From DASSUW01 sp963759375 (GTDB lineage Bacteria > Actinomycetota > Thermoleophilia > Solirubrobacterales > Solirubrobacteraceae), in NCBI GenBank assembly GCA_963759375.1, contig CAVWYY010000002.1:186001-250000 (forward strand): a stretch of DNA of 64,000 nucleotides. The letters run 5' to 3'. Under the pieces are notes generated by a model, which was given only the letters and a program-made list of their open reading frames with translations, had not been told where the DNA came from and did no database searches. Below, one piece after another: positions 35,344 through 43,678 of this stretch (position 1 is its first letter; each line of letters begins with the position of its first letter). A program made the position numbers and the translations under genes.

Positions 35344-38035
35344 GCCGCGCGAGCTCGGCCCGGCGGCGGATCCCGAGCTTGCGGAACACGTTGCGCAGGT
35401 GGTGCTCGACGGTCTTGGCGCTCACGAACAGCGCGGCCGCGGTCTCGCGGTTGGTCAGGCCCTGGGCCACGAGCTGGGCGACGCGCAGCTCGTGCGGCGT
35501 GAGCTCGGCCGGATCGCGCTCGGCGGGCGCGCGCGGACTGGCGCCGGCCGCGCGCAGCTCGCGGCGCGTGCGCTCGGCGAACCGCAGCGCCTGCACGGCC
35601 TCGAAGCCGGCCAGCGCGTCGCGCATCACCTCGCGCGCCTCCTCGCGGCGGTCCTGCGCCCGCAGCCACTCGCCGTACGCGAGGTTCGTGCGGGCGAGCT
35701 CGAACGGCGCCGGTCCGGCCTCGTGCAGCTCGAACGCGCGCTTGAAGTGCGGCTCGCCGTCGGCTGCGGTCATCCCGCGTAGGCGCTCGAGCATCGCCGG
35801 CGCGATGCGCCGGTGCTCGATAGAGCGCGCGTAGAACTCGACCATCTCGGTGGCGTCGCGGCCGGCGCGCACGTACGCGTCGACCAGGTGCGGCGTCCAC
35901 AGCACGTTGCCCGGCAGCGCCTCCGCGCGCACCACCTCGAGGCGCTCGATCGCCGCGTCGGCGTCCTCGCCGGCCACCGCGAGCAGCGACAGCGCGTGCT
36001 TGGCGTAGACCGCGGGCAGCGGGATGCGCCGCCGCTCGCCGAGCGCGACGGCGCGTTCGGCGAGCGCGACGGTCTCGGCCTCGTCGCCGTGCCACGCGTG
36101 AACGGTGGCGAGCATGCCGAGCGCGATGACAAGCGCGGGGTCCTGGCTGGTCTGCTCGGCAAGCGCGACGGCCTCCTCGGCGTCAGCGAGCGCGCGGTCG
36201 TAGCGGCCGAGCGACAGGTGGCCCTGGGCGCGGGCGGCGAGCGGGTAGGGGAGGGCGCCCACCGACGCCGACTCGCGCCCGGCGGCGATCAGCCGGTCGA
36301 GCAGGTCGACGCCGTGCTCGTACTCCTCGATCCACAGCCAGCCGTGCGCGGCCAGCGCGACCACCTCGGGCGCGAGCGACAGCGCCATGCCGAGGTCGGC
36401 GCCGAGGATCTCCTCGCCTTGGGTGAGCAGCCGGCGGCCGGTCGCGACGTCCGGCAGCGTGATCCGCGCGGCTCCGGCGGACAGCGAGGCGAGCGCGGCC
36501 AGCAGCTCGACGTCGGCGCCGAGCGCGAGCGCGCGCTCGGCGTCGGCCAGCCAGCCGCGGTGGTCACGCAGCGCCATCGCCCCGAGCGAGGAGAGCAGGA
36601 GCAGCATCGCCGCCGCCGGCGGCGCGTCGTCGACGAGGCGCTCGGCCTGCGCGTGCAGCAGCTCGCGGGCCTCGGCGGTCCGGCCAGTGCGCAGCGCGAG
36701 CTGGGCGCGCAGCGTGCGCAGCTCCGACGCGACCGCGCTGACGTCGCCGCGCTCGGCGATCGCCAGCACCCGCTCGGCCTGCTCGAGGCGGGCCAGTCCC
36801 TCGTCAGGATGGCCGGCGGGCAGCAGGTCGCGGGCGGCCTCCACGAGCCGCCGCGCCCGCTCGACCGGCTCGGGCGAGAGCTCGGCGGCGCGCAGGTGCG
36901 CGTGGGCGGCGGGCCCGAAGCCGGTGCGCGCGCGGGCGCCCTGAGCGGCGCGTTCGAGCGCCTGCGCGACGGCCTCGTCGGGCAGCGCGGTCGCGGCGGC
37001 CAGCTGCCAGGCGCGCTGGTCGTCGTCCTCCGACAGCGCCGCCGCGACGGCGCGGTGCGCGGCGCGACGGGCTACGGGCTCGGCGCCGTGGTACGCGGCG
37101 GCGCGCAGCAGGGGGTGCACGAAGGCGACCTCGCCGGGTCCGAGCTCGACCACGCCGGCGGCCTCGGCGGGCTCGAGCGCGCTCACCTCGAGCCCTGCCT
37201 CGGACAGCGCGCGGAGGACGACGTCGCCGCGGCGCACCTCGGCGGCGGCGGCCACGACGAGCGCGCGCCGGGTCTCCTCCGGCAGCGCTTCGAGCCTGCG
37301 GGCCAGGACGCGCTCGAGCGTGGACCCGGGCGGCAGCGGGCCTTCGATCGGCGCGCGGCCCTCGAGCTCGTCGCGGCTCAGGAGCGCGGGGATCTCACGC
37401 AGCGCGAGCGGGTTGCCGGCGGCGGTGGCGATCACCCGTTGCGCGACCGGCTCGGGCAGCGGGCCGAGCAGCGCGAGTGCCTCCTCCTTGGAGAGCGGGT
37501 CAAGCTCCAATGGCTCGATCCCGGGCGCGAGCTCGCCGTGCGCGGTCCGCTGCCCGAGCAGCACGGCCACGCCCTCGGCGCCGAGGCGGCGGACCGCGAA
37601 GCGCAGCGCCTCGAGCGACGGCTCGTCGACCCATTGCAGGTCGTCGACGACACACAGGACCGGCTGGTCCTCGGCCGCCAGCGCGAGCAGGCCGAGCAGT
37701 GCGGCTCCGATCGCCAGCCGGGCCTGCGGTGCCGCCACCTCGAGCTCGAGCGCGCCGGCCAGCGCCGCCGACTGCGCGGCCGGCAGCCGCTCGCGCAGCG
37801 GCACGAGTGGCCCGCACAGCTCGGCGAGGCCCGCGAACGGCAGCTGCGACTCGGCCTCGAGCCCGCGCAGACGCAGCACGGTCATGCCGTCGGCGGACGC
37901 GATCGCGTGCTGCAGCAGCGCGGTTTTGCCGATCCCGGGCTCGCCGCGGACGACAAGCGCCGCACTGCCGCCCTCGCGGGCGGTCTCCAGTGCGCGCCGT
38001 ACGCGCTCCTGCTCCGCCTCGCGACCGATTAGCAC
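35327..38035 (-). CDS. LAL-type LuxR-family regulator (AAA ATPase plus HTH)
   Basis: A 902-residue regulator of the MalT/LAL class. Walker A GEPGIGKT occupies residues 31-38, with a Walker B-like VLCVVDDLQWVDE. The middle 500 residues are alpha-helical repeats of the TPR type (ARAQGHLSLGRYDRALADAEE). The C-terminal LuxR HTH reads LTPHELRVAQLVAQGLTNRE then VSAKTVEHHLRNVFRKLG. Such proteins bind ATP and an inducer and activate transcription. It starts with GTG six bases before the VOC gene's stop side, on the same strand. Target genes are not evident. Confidence 0.92.
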   Translation of the reverse strand: MLIGREAEQERVRRALETAREGGSAALVVRGEPGIGKTALLQHAIASADGMTVLRLRGLEAESQLPFAGLAELCGPLVPLRERLPAAQSAALAGALELEVAAPQARLAIGAALLGLLALAAEDQPVLCVVDDLQWVDEPSLEALRFAVRRLGAEGVAVLLGQRTAHGELAPGIEPLELDPLSKEEALALLGPLPEPVAQRVIATAAGNPLALREIPALLSRDELEGRAPIEGPLPPGSTLERVLARRLEALPEETRRALVVAAAAEVRRGDVVLRALSEAGLEVSALEPAEAAGVVELGPGEVAFVHPLLRAAAYHGAEPVARRAAHRAVAAALSEDDDQRAWQLAAATALPDEAVAQALERAAQGARARTGFGPAAHAHLRAAELSPEPVERARRLVEAARDLLPAGHPDEGLARLEQAERVLAIAERGDVSAVASELRTLRAQLALRTGRTAEARELLHAQAERLVDDAPPAAAMLLLLSSLGAMALRDHRGWLADAERALALGADVELLAALASLSAGAARITLPDVATGRRLLTQGEEILGADLGMALSLAPEVVALAAHGWLWIEEYEHGVDLLDRLIAAGRESASVGALPYPLAARAQGHLSLGRYDRALADAEEAVALAEQTSQDPALVIALGMLATVHAWHGDEAETVALAERAVALGERRRIPLPAVYAKHALSLLAVAGEDADAAIERLEVVRAEALPGNVLWTPHLVDAYVRAGRDATEMVEFYARSIEHRRIAPAMLERLRGMTAADGEPHFKRAFELHEAGPAPFELARTNLAYGEWLRAQDRREEAREVMRDALAGFEAVQALRFAERTRRELRAAGASPRAPAERDPAELTPHELRVAQLVAQGLTNRETAAALFVSAKTVEHHLRNVFRKLGIRRRAELARLMAGR

Positions 38036-38041
38036 GGTCGT

Positions 38042-38416
38042 TCAACCGTATGCGATGAGCTCCATCAGCGACCCGTCCGGGTCGCGGAAGTAGACGCTGG
38101 TTCCGTCGTCGCGCGCGCCGGCCCGCTCGACGGGGCCGAGCTCGACGTCGACTCCGTGCTTGCGGAGATGGTCTACCGCGGCCTCGATCGGCCCGTCCCA
38201 GCGGAAGCACAGGTCGCTGTTGCCGGGCCGGACCGGGTCGCGCGCGAGGGGCTCGCCGCGGACGCCCGGCCCGTGCACGTTGAGCTGCTGGTCACCGAAC
38301 CGGTACGCCCAGCCGGCGCCGCGCTCGATGAGCTCGGCGCCGAGGACGTCGCGATAGAACGCGTTCGACCGCTCCCAGTCGGTGACGGCGATGACGCAGT
38401 GGTCGAAGCGGATCAC
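38042..38416 (-). CDS. VOC-family (glyoxalase/bleomycin-resistance fold) protein
   Basis: A 124-residue protein starting IRFDHCVIAVTDWERSNAFY, the classical first strand of a VOC domain, with metal-ligand candidates His in FDH, and Glu in SLMELIAYG after a FRDPDG loop. Two beta-alpha-beta-beta-beta modules are visible. GTG at 38416 overlaps the stop of the papain-like gene (GTGA). Activity could be an isomerase, dioxygenase or antibiotic-binding protein; sequence alone does not decide. Confidence 0.85.
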   Translation of the reverse strand: MIRFDHCVIAVTDWERSNAFYRDVLGAELIERGAGWAYRFGDQQLNVHGPGVRGEPLARDPVRPGNSDLCFRWDGPIEAAVDHLRKHGVDVELGPVERAGARDDGTSVYFRDPDGSLMELIAYG

Positions 38417-39234
38417 ACGGAAATCCCGTACGCCTCCGTGAACGCGTCCTGCGCGTAGGCGAGCGAGGCGTAGCCGAAGCCCTTGTCGCCCCAGGTCGTG
38501 CCCCAGCTGTTGCGCACGATGAAGCGATCCTGGGTGTAGCCCACGATCGACACCGCGTGCCCGCCGCGCCGGGTCTTCGGCTGGTACATGTCCATGTTCC
38601 CGGCGTTGTCCGCCGCGTCGTCCCACGTGCGGTCGACGTCGAGGCGCGTCAGGAGCGGCCCGTTCGTCGCGAGCCAGCGCCGCCACGAGGTCACGGAGCC
38701 GCCGCGGTCGAACGACAGGTTGAAGTACGACTTGATCTTCAGCTGCGCGGCCACGGCGTAGAACGTCTCGGGCGCGCCGGGGTACAGGCCGCCGCCGAAC
38801 GGCAGCACGTTCTCCCTGACGGCGCCGAACTTGCGGGCGACGTCGAGCGCCGCCTTCAGGCTCGTGCCGGCGTTCTCGATGAACGTCGTCGGCGCGCTCT
38901 CGAACTCGTCGGTCTCCTTCGACGCCATCCAGATGAACCGCTTGGACACCGTCTCCGACTGCTTCATCCGGTTCGCCTTGACGAAGTGCCAGCGGAGCAG
39001 CGCGTCGGCCGTCGCCCAGCCGACGCACGAGCCGGTACTGCCCTGGTCACCGACCTTCCACCACGTCTCGCGCAGGTCCTTGGACTTCGGGATCGCGGCC
39101 GGCGCGGCCAGCAGGCCCGCCGAGTCCGCATGGACGAACTGCCAGTCGTTCTCCGTCTCGCGCGACGGGACGACGTTGAGCACGCGCTTGACCCGCCGGG
39201 CGGGCTTCCGTCTTGGGCGCTTGGCTGGTGGCAT
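38413..39234 (-). CDS. Papain-like (C1A) cysteine protease without signal peptide
   Basis: A 273-residue protein of the papain family. Gln64 and Cys70 lie in DQGSTGSCVGWATA, His226 in RRGGHAVSIVGY and Asn242 in FIVRNSWGTTWGDKGFGY, so the oxyanion-hole Gln and the Cys-His-Asn triad are all present. The N-terminus is a basic, proline-rich tail (PPAKRPRRKPARRVKR) with no hydrophobic signal sequence. A propeptide is not obvious. It overlaps the downstream VOC gene by four bases. Intracellular location and target are unclear; secretion by an unknown route cannot be excluded. Confidence 0.88.
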   Translation of the reverse strand: MPPAKRPRRKPARRVKRVLNVVPSRETENDWQFVHADSAGLLAAPAAIPKSKDLRETWWKVGDQGSTGSCVGWATADALLRWHFVKANRMKQSETVSKRFIWMASKETDEFESAPTTFIENAGTSLKAALDVARKFGAVRENVLPFGGGLYPGAPETFYAVAAQLKIKSYFNLSFDRGGSVTSWRRWLATNGPLLTRLDVDRTWDDAADNAGNMDMYQPKTRRGGHAVSIVGYTQDRFIVRNSWGTTWGDKGFGYASLAYAQDAFTEAYGISV

Positions 39235-39263
39235 GGGGCGACCCTACGTGCGGGCGTTTGTGA

Positions 39264-39305
39264 ACGTCAACTGCGGCTGGGTAAGGGGGCGAGAACGCAA
39301 GCGTG
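39264..39305. repeat. Partial copy of the arm of the 51.3-kb inverted-repeat element
   Basis: ACGTCAACTGCGGCTGG at 39264-39280 is identical over 17 bases to the reverse complement of 51531-51547 in the right arm of the element upstream of the rRNA operon. The next ~25 bases (GGTAAGGGGGCGAGAACGC) are a degenerate match to the same arm. The copy sits in the 87-bp gap between the papain-like and DUF559 genes, 17 bp before the DUF559 ATG. Confidence 0.55.
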
Positions 39306-39321
39306 GCGCCTTAGTACCGGT

Positions 39322-40176
39322 ATGCGGAACAAAAGCGCCACGGATGCCGAGATCGCCGACTTGGCGGCCGTTCAATACGGCGTCGTAGCGCGAGACCAGT
39401 TGGGGCTGACGAGGCAGGCGATCGCGCGGCGCGTGGAGGCGGGACGGCTGCATCGGCTCCACCAGGGCGTGTATGCGGTGGGACACACCGTCCTGAAGGC
39501 CGAGGGGCGGTGGATGGCGGCGACGCTGGCGACCGGTGGCGTGCTCAGCCACGCCACCGCCGCGGCGGCGTGGGAGCTGCTGCCCGTTGGCGCGACCATT
39601 CACGTGACGGTGGCCGGCGACGCCGGGCGCAAGCGCCGAGCCGGCGTGCGCGTTCACCGGAGCCGCACGCTCGAGCCGCGGGACATCACGACCCTTCGAG
39701 GTCTGCCGGCGACAACGAGGGAGCGGACGATCGCGGACCTCGCGCGCACGACGACACCCCGGCGCCTCGAGCAACTCGTCAACAAGACGCACGACCGCCT
39801 CGACTTCGGAAGGCTGAGGCAACTCGCACCACCCTCCCTACAAGCGGTGTTATCGAGCTACAGCCCCACCCTGACCCGCAGCGAGCTGGAAGAGCGGTTC
39901 ATCGAGCTCTGCGGCGACCACGGCCTGCCGAGACCGGAAGTCAACACCCGCATCGAGGGAATGGAGTGCGACTTCGTCTGGCGGGACCGACGACTGATCG
40001 TCGAGGTCGACGGCTACGAGTTTCACCGGTCCCGCGCCTCGTTCGCCGACGACCGTGAAAAGGACGTGCGCCTCGAGGTCGCCGGGTGGCGCGTGCTGCG
40101 ATTCGCCTACGAGCATGTCGTGCACCGCCCGGCATGGGTGGCGGACGCGATTCGGCTAGCGTGGCGCGACCCATGA
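39322..40176 (+). CDS. AbiEi-like winged-helix plus DUF559 endonuclease-fold protein
   Basis: A 284-residue protein. Residues 1-60 form the AbiEi_4-type N-terminal domain (GVVARDQLGLTRQAIARRVEAG, LHQGVYAVGH). The C-terminal DUF559 domain has a PD-(D/E)xK-like core: Asp217 in CDFVW and Glu228/Asp230 in LIVEVDGYEFH, as in very-short-patch-repair-type nucleases. Related proteins are common and multi-copy in actinobacteria and are often called type IV antitoxin-like, but no toxin partner is adjacent. The stop overlaps leuB by four bases. Nuclease activity is inferred from fold only. Confidence 0.8.
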   Translation: MRNKSATDAEIADLAAVQYGVVARDQLGLTRQAIARRVEAGRLHRLHQGVYAVGHTVLKAEGRWMAATLATGGVLSHATAAAAWELLPVGATIHVTVAGDAGRKRRAGVRVHRSRTLEPRDITTLRGLPATTRERTIADLARTTTPRRLEQLVNKTHDRLDFGRLRQLAPPSLQAVLSSYSPTLTRSELEERFIELCGDHGLPRPEVNTRIEGMECDFVWRDRRLIVEVDGYEFHRSRASFADDREKDVRLEVAGWRVLRFAYEHVVHRPAWVADAIRLAWRDP

Positions 40177-41199
40177 ACATCGTCACGCTCCCCGGCGACG
40201 GCATCGGGCCTGAAGTGCTCGCGGCCGCGCTCGAAGTCCTGAACGAGGTCGCGCCCGACCTGACGTACGAGGAGCACCTCGTCGGCGGCGCGGCGATCGA
40301 CGCCACTGGCACCGCGCTGCCCGACGAGACGCTGAGCGCATGCAAGCAAGCAGACGCGGTCCTGCTCGCCGCGGTCGGCGGCCCGAAGTGGGACACGACC
40401 GACCCGGACAAGCCGCGCCCCGAGCAGGGGCTGCTCGGCCTCAGGTCCGGGCTCGGACTGTTCGCCAACCTGCGGCCCGTCCGGCCGCTGCCGGCGCTCT
40501 ACGACGCGAGCCCGCTGCGGCACGAGATCATCGAGCGCACGGACCTGCTCGTCGTCCGCGAGCTCACCGGCGGCATCTACTTCGGCGAGAAGACGCGCGA
40601 CGAGCGCTCGCGCGAGCGACGTCTGCGCGTACACGGTCGAGGAGGTCGAGCGGATCGCCCGCATCGGCTTCGAGGCGGCGCGCTCGCGCGTCACCAGCGT
40701 CGACAAGGCCAACGTGCTCGAGACGAGCCGGCTGTGGCGCGAGGTCGTCAGCCGCGTGCACAGCGCCGAGTACCCCAACATCGAGCTCCAGCACCTGCTC
40801 GTCGACAACGCCGCGATGCAGCTCGTGAGCAACCCGCGGCACTTCGACGTGATCCTCACCGAGAACATGTTCGGCGACATCCTCAGCGACGAGGCGGCGA
40901 TGCTCACCGGCAGCATCGGGCTGCTTCCGAGCGCCAGCCTCGGCGCCGGCGGCCCCGGCGTGTTCGAGCCCGTGCACGGGTCGGCGCCCGACATCGCCGG
41001 CCAGGGGATCGCCAACCCGCTGGCCATGTTCCTCTCGGCGGCCCTGATGCTGCGGCACGGACTCTCCCGTGACGACGCGGCGGCACGGATAGAATCGGCC
41101 GTGGATCGGGCCCTGGAGGCCGGTTTGCGCACCGGCGACCTGGGCGGCACGGCAACGACCGCCGAAGCGACTCGCGCGGTGCTGAAGGAGCTGACGTGA
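40173..41199 (+). pseudogene. leuB: 3-isopropylmalate dehydrogenase gene with a +1 frame break
   Basis: LeuB oxidises and decarboxylates 3-isopropylmalate with NAD. ATG at 40173 gives MNIVTLPGDGIGPEV, then LRSGLGLFANLRPVRPLP and RELTGGIYFGEKTRDERSR, all as expected. At about 40612-40617, in the GC-alternating tract gcgctcgcgcgagcgac, the frame moves by one base. The rest (VCAYTVEEVERIARIGFEAA, quoted from the new frame, then TENMFGDILSDEAAM and GPGVFEPVHGSAPDIAGQG) continues intact to 41199. The span is 1027 bp, one base more than a whole number of codons. Both halves are fully conserved, so this is either a sequence error or a very recent mutation that would cause leucine auxotrophy. Confidence 0.85.
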
Positions 41200-42131
41200 A
41201 GCAAGCGGACCTCATCTGGATGAACGGCGAGTACGTCGCCTGGGAGGACGCGAAGATCCACGTGCTGACGCACGCGCTCCACTACGGCACCGGTGTGTTC
41301 GAGGGCGTGCGCGCGTACAACACGCCGCGCGGCACCGCGGTCTTCCGCCACCAGGACCACATCGACCGCCTGTTCCGCTCCGCCGGGATGTACTACATGG
41401 ACGTCCCGTACACGAAGGAGCAGATCCGCGAGGCGACGCTCGACCTGATCGCGCGCAACGGGCTCAAGGAGTGCTACATCCGGCCGGTCGTCTACCGCGG
41501 CGCCGGGCCGATGGGCCTGTACCCGCTCGACTGCCCGGTGGACGTGTTCATCGCGGTCTGGGAGTGGGGCTCCTACCTCGGCGACGAGGGGAAGCGCAAG
41601 GGCGTCACCGCCAAGGTCGTCTCGTGGCGCAAGATCAGCCAGGACGCGCTGATCCCGATCGCCAAGGCGAACGGCCAGTACCTCAACTCCGTGCTCGCCA
41701 AGATCGAAGCGGACAAGGGCGGCTACGAGGAGGGCATCCTGCTCGACCAGCGCGGCCTGGTCTGCGAGGGCACCGGCGAGAACCTCTTCATCGTCAAGGA
41801 CGGCGTGATCGCCACGCCGGGCTTCAACTCCTCGATCCTCGGCGGCATCAACCGCGTCACGGCGATCCAGATCGCCCAGGACCTGGGCTACGAGATCATC
41901 GAGCGCGACGTCGCCCGCGGCGAGCTGTACATCGCCGACGAGATCTTCATGACCGGCACCGCCGCCGAGCTGACGCCGATCCGCGAGGTCGACGACCAGG
42001 CGATCGGCACCGGCGAGCCCGGGCCGATCACCCGCGCCGTCCAGGACGTCTTCGAGGATGCGCTGCACGGCCGCTCCGACCGCTACGCGGAGTGGCTGGA
42101 CGTCGTCCCGCAGGCAGCACCCGCTCCGTGA
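41196..42131 (+). CDS. ilvE: Branched-chain amino acid aminotransferase
   Basis: A 311-residue class IV (fold IV) PLP enzyme that makes Val, Leu and Ile from the 2-oxo acids. THALHYGTGVFEGVRAY marks the start of the catalytic core, ALIPIAKANGQYLNS carries the PLP lysine, and GLVCEGTGENLFIV with GGINRVTAIQIA are family motifs. GTG at 41196 overlaps the leuB stop; its own stop overlaps the cimA start. The gene belongs to the leuB-ilvE-cimA operon. Confidence 0.96.
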   Translation: MKQADLIWMNGEYVAWEDAKIHVLTHALHYGTGVFEGVRAYNTPRGTAVFRHQDHIDRLFRSAGMYYMDVPYTKEQIREATLDLIARNGLKECYIRPVVYRGAGPMGLYPLDCPVDVFIAVWEWGSYLGDEGKRKGVTAKVVSWRKISQDALIPIAKANGQYLNSVLAKIEADKGGYEEGILLDQRGLVCEGTGENLFIVKDGVIATPGFNSSILGGINRVTAIQIAQDLGYEIIERDVARGELYIADEIFMTGTAAELTPIREVDDQAIGTGEPGPITRAVQDVFEDALHGRSDRYAEWLDVVPQAAPAP

Positions 42132-43678
42132 CCCGGATCGCGATCTACGACACGATCCTGCGCGACGGGATGCAGGGCCACGGCATGTCGCTGTCCGTGG
42201 ACGAGAAGGTGCGCGTCGCGCACCTGCTCGACGACCTCGGCATCCCGTTCATCGAGGCCGGATTCCCGGCCTCGAACCCGAAGGAGGCCGAGCTGTTCGA
42301 GCGGCTCGAGCACGAGGGGCTGCGCGCCGACGTGTGCGCCTTCGGGATGACCCGCCGGCGCGATACGACGGCGCAGGACGACCCGGCGCTGCGCATCGTC
42401 GCCGAGTCGTTCGCCCCGGTCTGCACGCTGGTCGGCAAGACCTGGAGCCTCCACCTGGAGAAGGTCGTCAAGGTCGGCCGCGACGAGAACCTGGCGATGA
42501 TCGCCGACTCGATCGCGTTCCTCGTCGGCGAGGGCAAGCGCGTGATCTACGACGCCGAGCACTTCTTCGACGGCTGGCGCGACGACCCCGCGTACGCGCT
42601 CGACTGCCTGCGCGCCGCCGCCGGGGCCGGCGCCGAGAACGTCACGCTGTGCGACACCAACGGCGCCTCGCTGCCCGCCGACATCGCGGCCGCCGTCCGC
42701 GACATGGTCGCCGCGCTCGACACGCCCGTCGGGATCCACACGCACAACGACGCCGAGTGCGGCGTGGCCAACTCGCTGGCCGCGGTCGCCGAGGGCGCCG
42801 TGCTCGTCCAGGGCACGATGAACGGCTACGGCGAGCGCTGCGGCAACGCCAACCTCACGAGCATCGTGCCCAGCCTGCAGCTCAAGCTCGGCCACGACTG
42901 CCTGCCGACGCTCGAGGGCTGGACCGAGGCCGCGCACTACCTCGACGAGCTGCTCAACCTCACGCCCGACGCCAACCAGCCGTACGTGGGCAAGAACGCG
43001 TTCGCGCACAAGGGCGGCATGCACGTCGCCGGCGTGAACGCCGACCCGGCGACGTTCGAGCACATCGACCCGGCCGCCGTCGGCAACAGCCGCGAGGTGC
43101 TCGTGTCCGAGCTGTCCGGCAAGGGCACGGTGATCGCGCACGCCGGCGGCGCGCTCGACGACGCCGCGGCCGCCCGGGTGGTCGAGCGCGTGAAGGAGCT
43201 CGAGCACCGCGGCTTCCAGTTCGAGGCCGCCGACGGCTCGTTCGACCTGCTGATCCGGCGCGAGACCGGCGACTACGAGCCGCTGTTCCGCCTCGAGTCC
43301 TGGCGCGTGATCTCCGAGAAGCGCGAGGACGGCCGCGTGCAGACGGAGGCCACGATCAAGATTTGGGTGGATGGCCAGCGGTACGTGCGCGTCGCCGAGG
43401 GCAACGGCCCGGTCAACGCGCTCGACACCGCGCTGCGCGCCGCCATCGGCGAGCGCTATCCGCACCTGCGCGACATCAAGCTCGTCAACTACAAGGTCCG
43501 CATCCTCGACGAGTGGAAGGCGACGGGCGCGACCACGCGCGTGCTGCTCGACGCCACCGACGGCAGCGACACGTGGGGCGCGATCGGCGTCCACGAGAAC
43601 GTGATCGAGGCGAGCTGGGACGCCCTCGTCGACTCGCTCGAGGCCGGCATGGTCCGCACGCGGGCCGCGCAGGCGTGA
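42128..43678 (+). CDS. cimA: Citramalate synthase
   Basis: A 516-residue enzyme related to LeuA that condenses acetyl-CoA with pyruvate to (R)-citramalate, the threonine-independent entry to isoleucine. The barrel begins AIYDTILRDGMQGHGMSLS, and RVIYDAEHFFDGW and NGYGERCGNANLTSI are features of the CimA subgroup rather than LeuA. A C-terminal LeuA-type regulatory domain (FRLESWRVISEKREDG onward) binds the end product. GTG start overlaps the ilvE stop. The same leuCD and leuB enzymes process the citramalate product. Confidence 0.92.
   Translation: MTRIAIYDTILRDGMQGHGMSLSVDEKVRVAHLLDDLGIPFIEAGFPASNPKEAELFERLEHEGLRADVCAFGMTRRRDTTAQDDPALRIVAESFAPVCTLVGKTWSLHLEKVVKVGRDENLAMIADSIAFLVGEGKRVIYDAEHFFDGWRDDPAYALDCLRAAAGAGAENVTLCDTNGASLPADIAAAVRDMVAALDTPVGIHTHNDAECGVANSLAAVAEGAVLVQGTMNGYGERCGNANLTSIVPSLQLKLGHDCLPTLEGWTEAAHYLDELLNLTPDANQPYVGKNAFAHKGGMHVAGVNADPATFEHIDPAAVGNSREVLVSELSGKGTVIAHAGGALDDAAAARVVERVKELEHRGFQFEAADGSFDLLIRRETGDYEPLFRLESWRVISEKREDGRVQTEATIKIWVDGQRYVRVAEGNGPVNALDTALRAAIGERYPHLRDIKLVNYKVRILDEWKATGATTRVLLDATDGSDTWGAIGVHENVIEASWDALVDSLEAGMVRTRAAQA

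Noticed and set aside
40600..40625. Programmed frameshifting in leuB
   Set aside because: There is no slippery heptamer, pseudoknot or shifty stop, and LeuB is not known to use recoding; an error or mutation is simpler.
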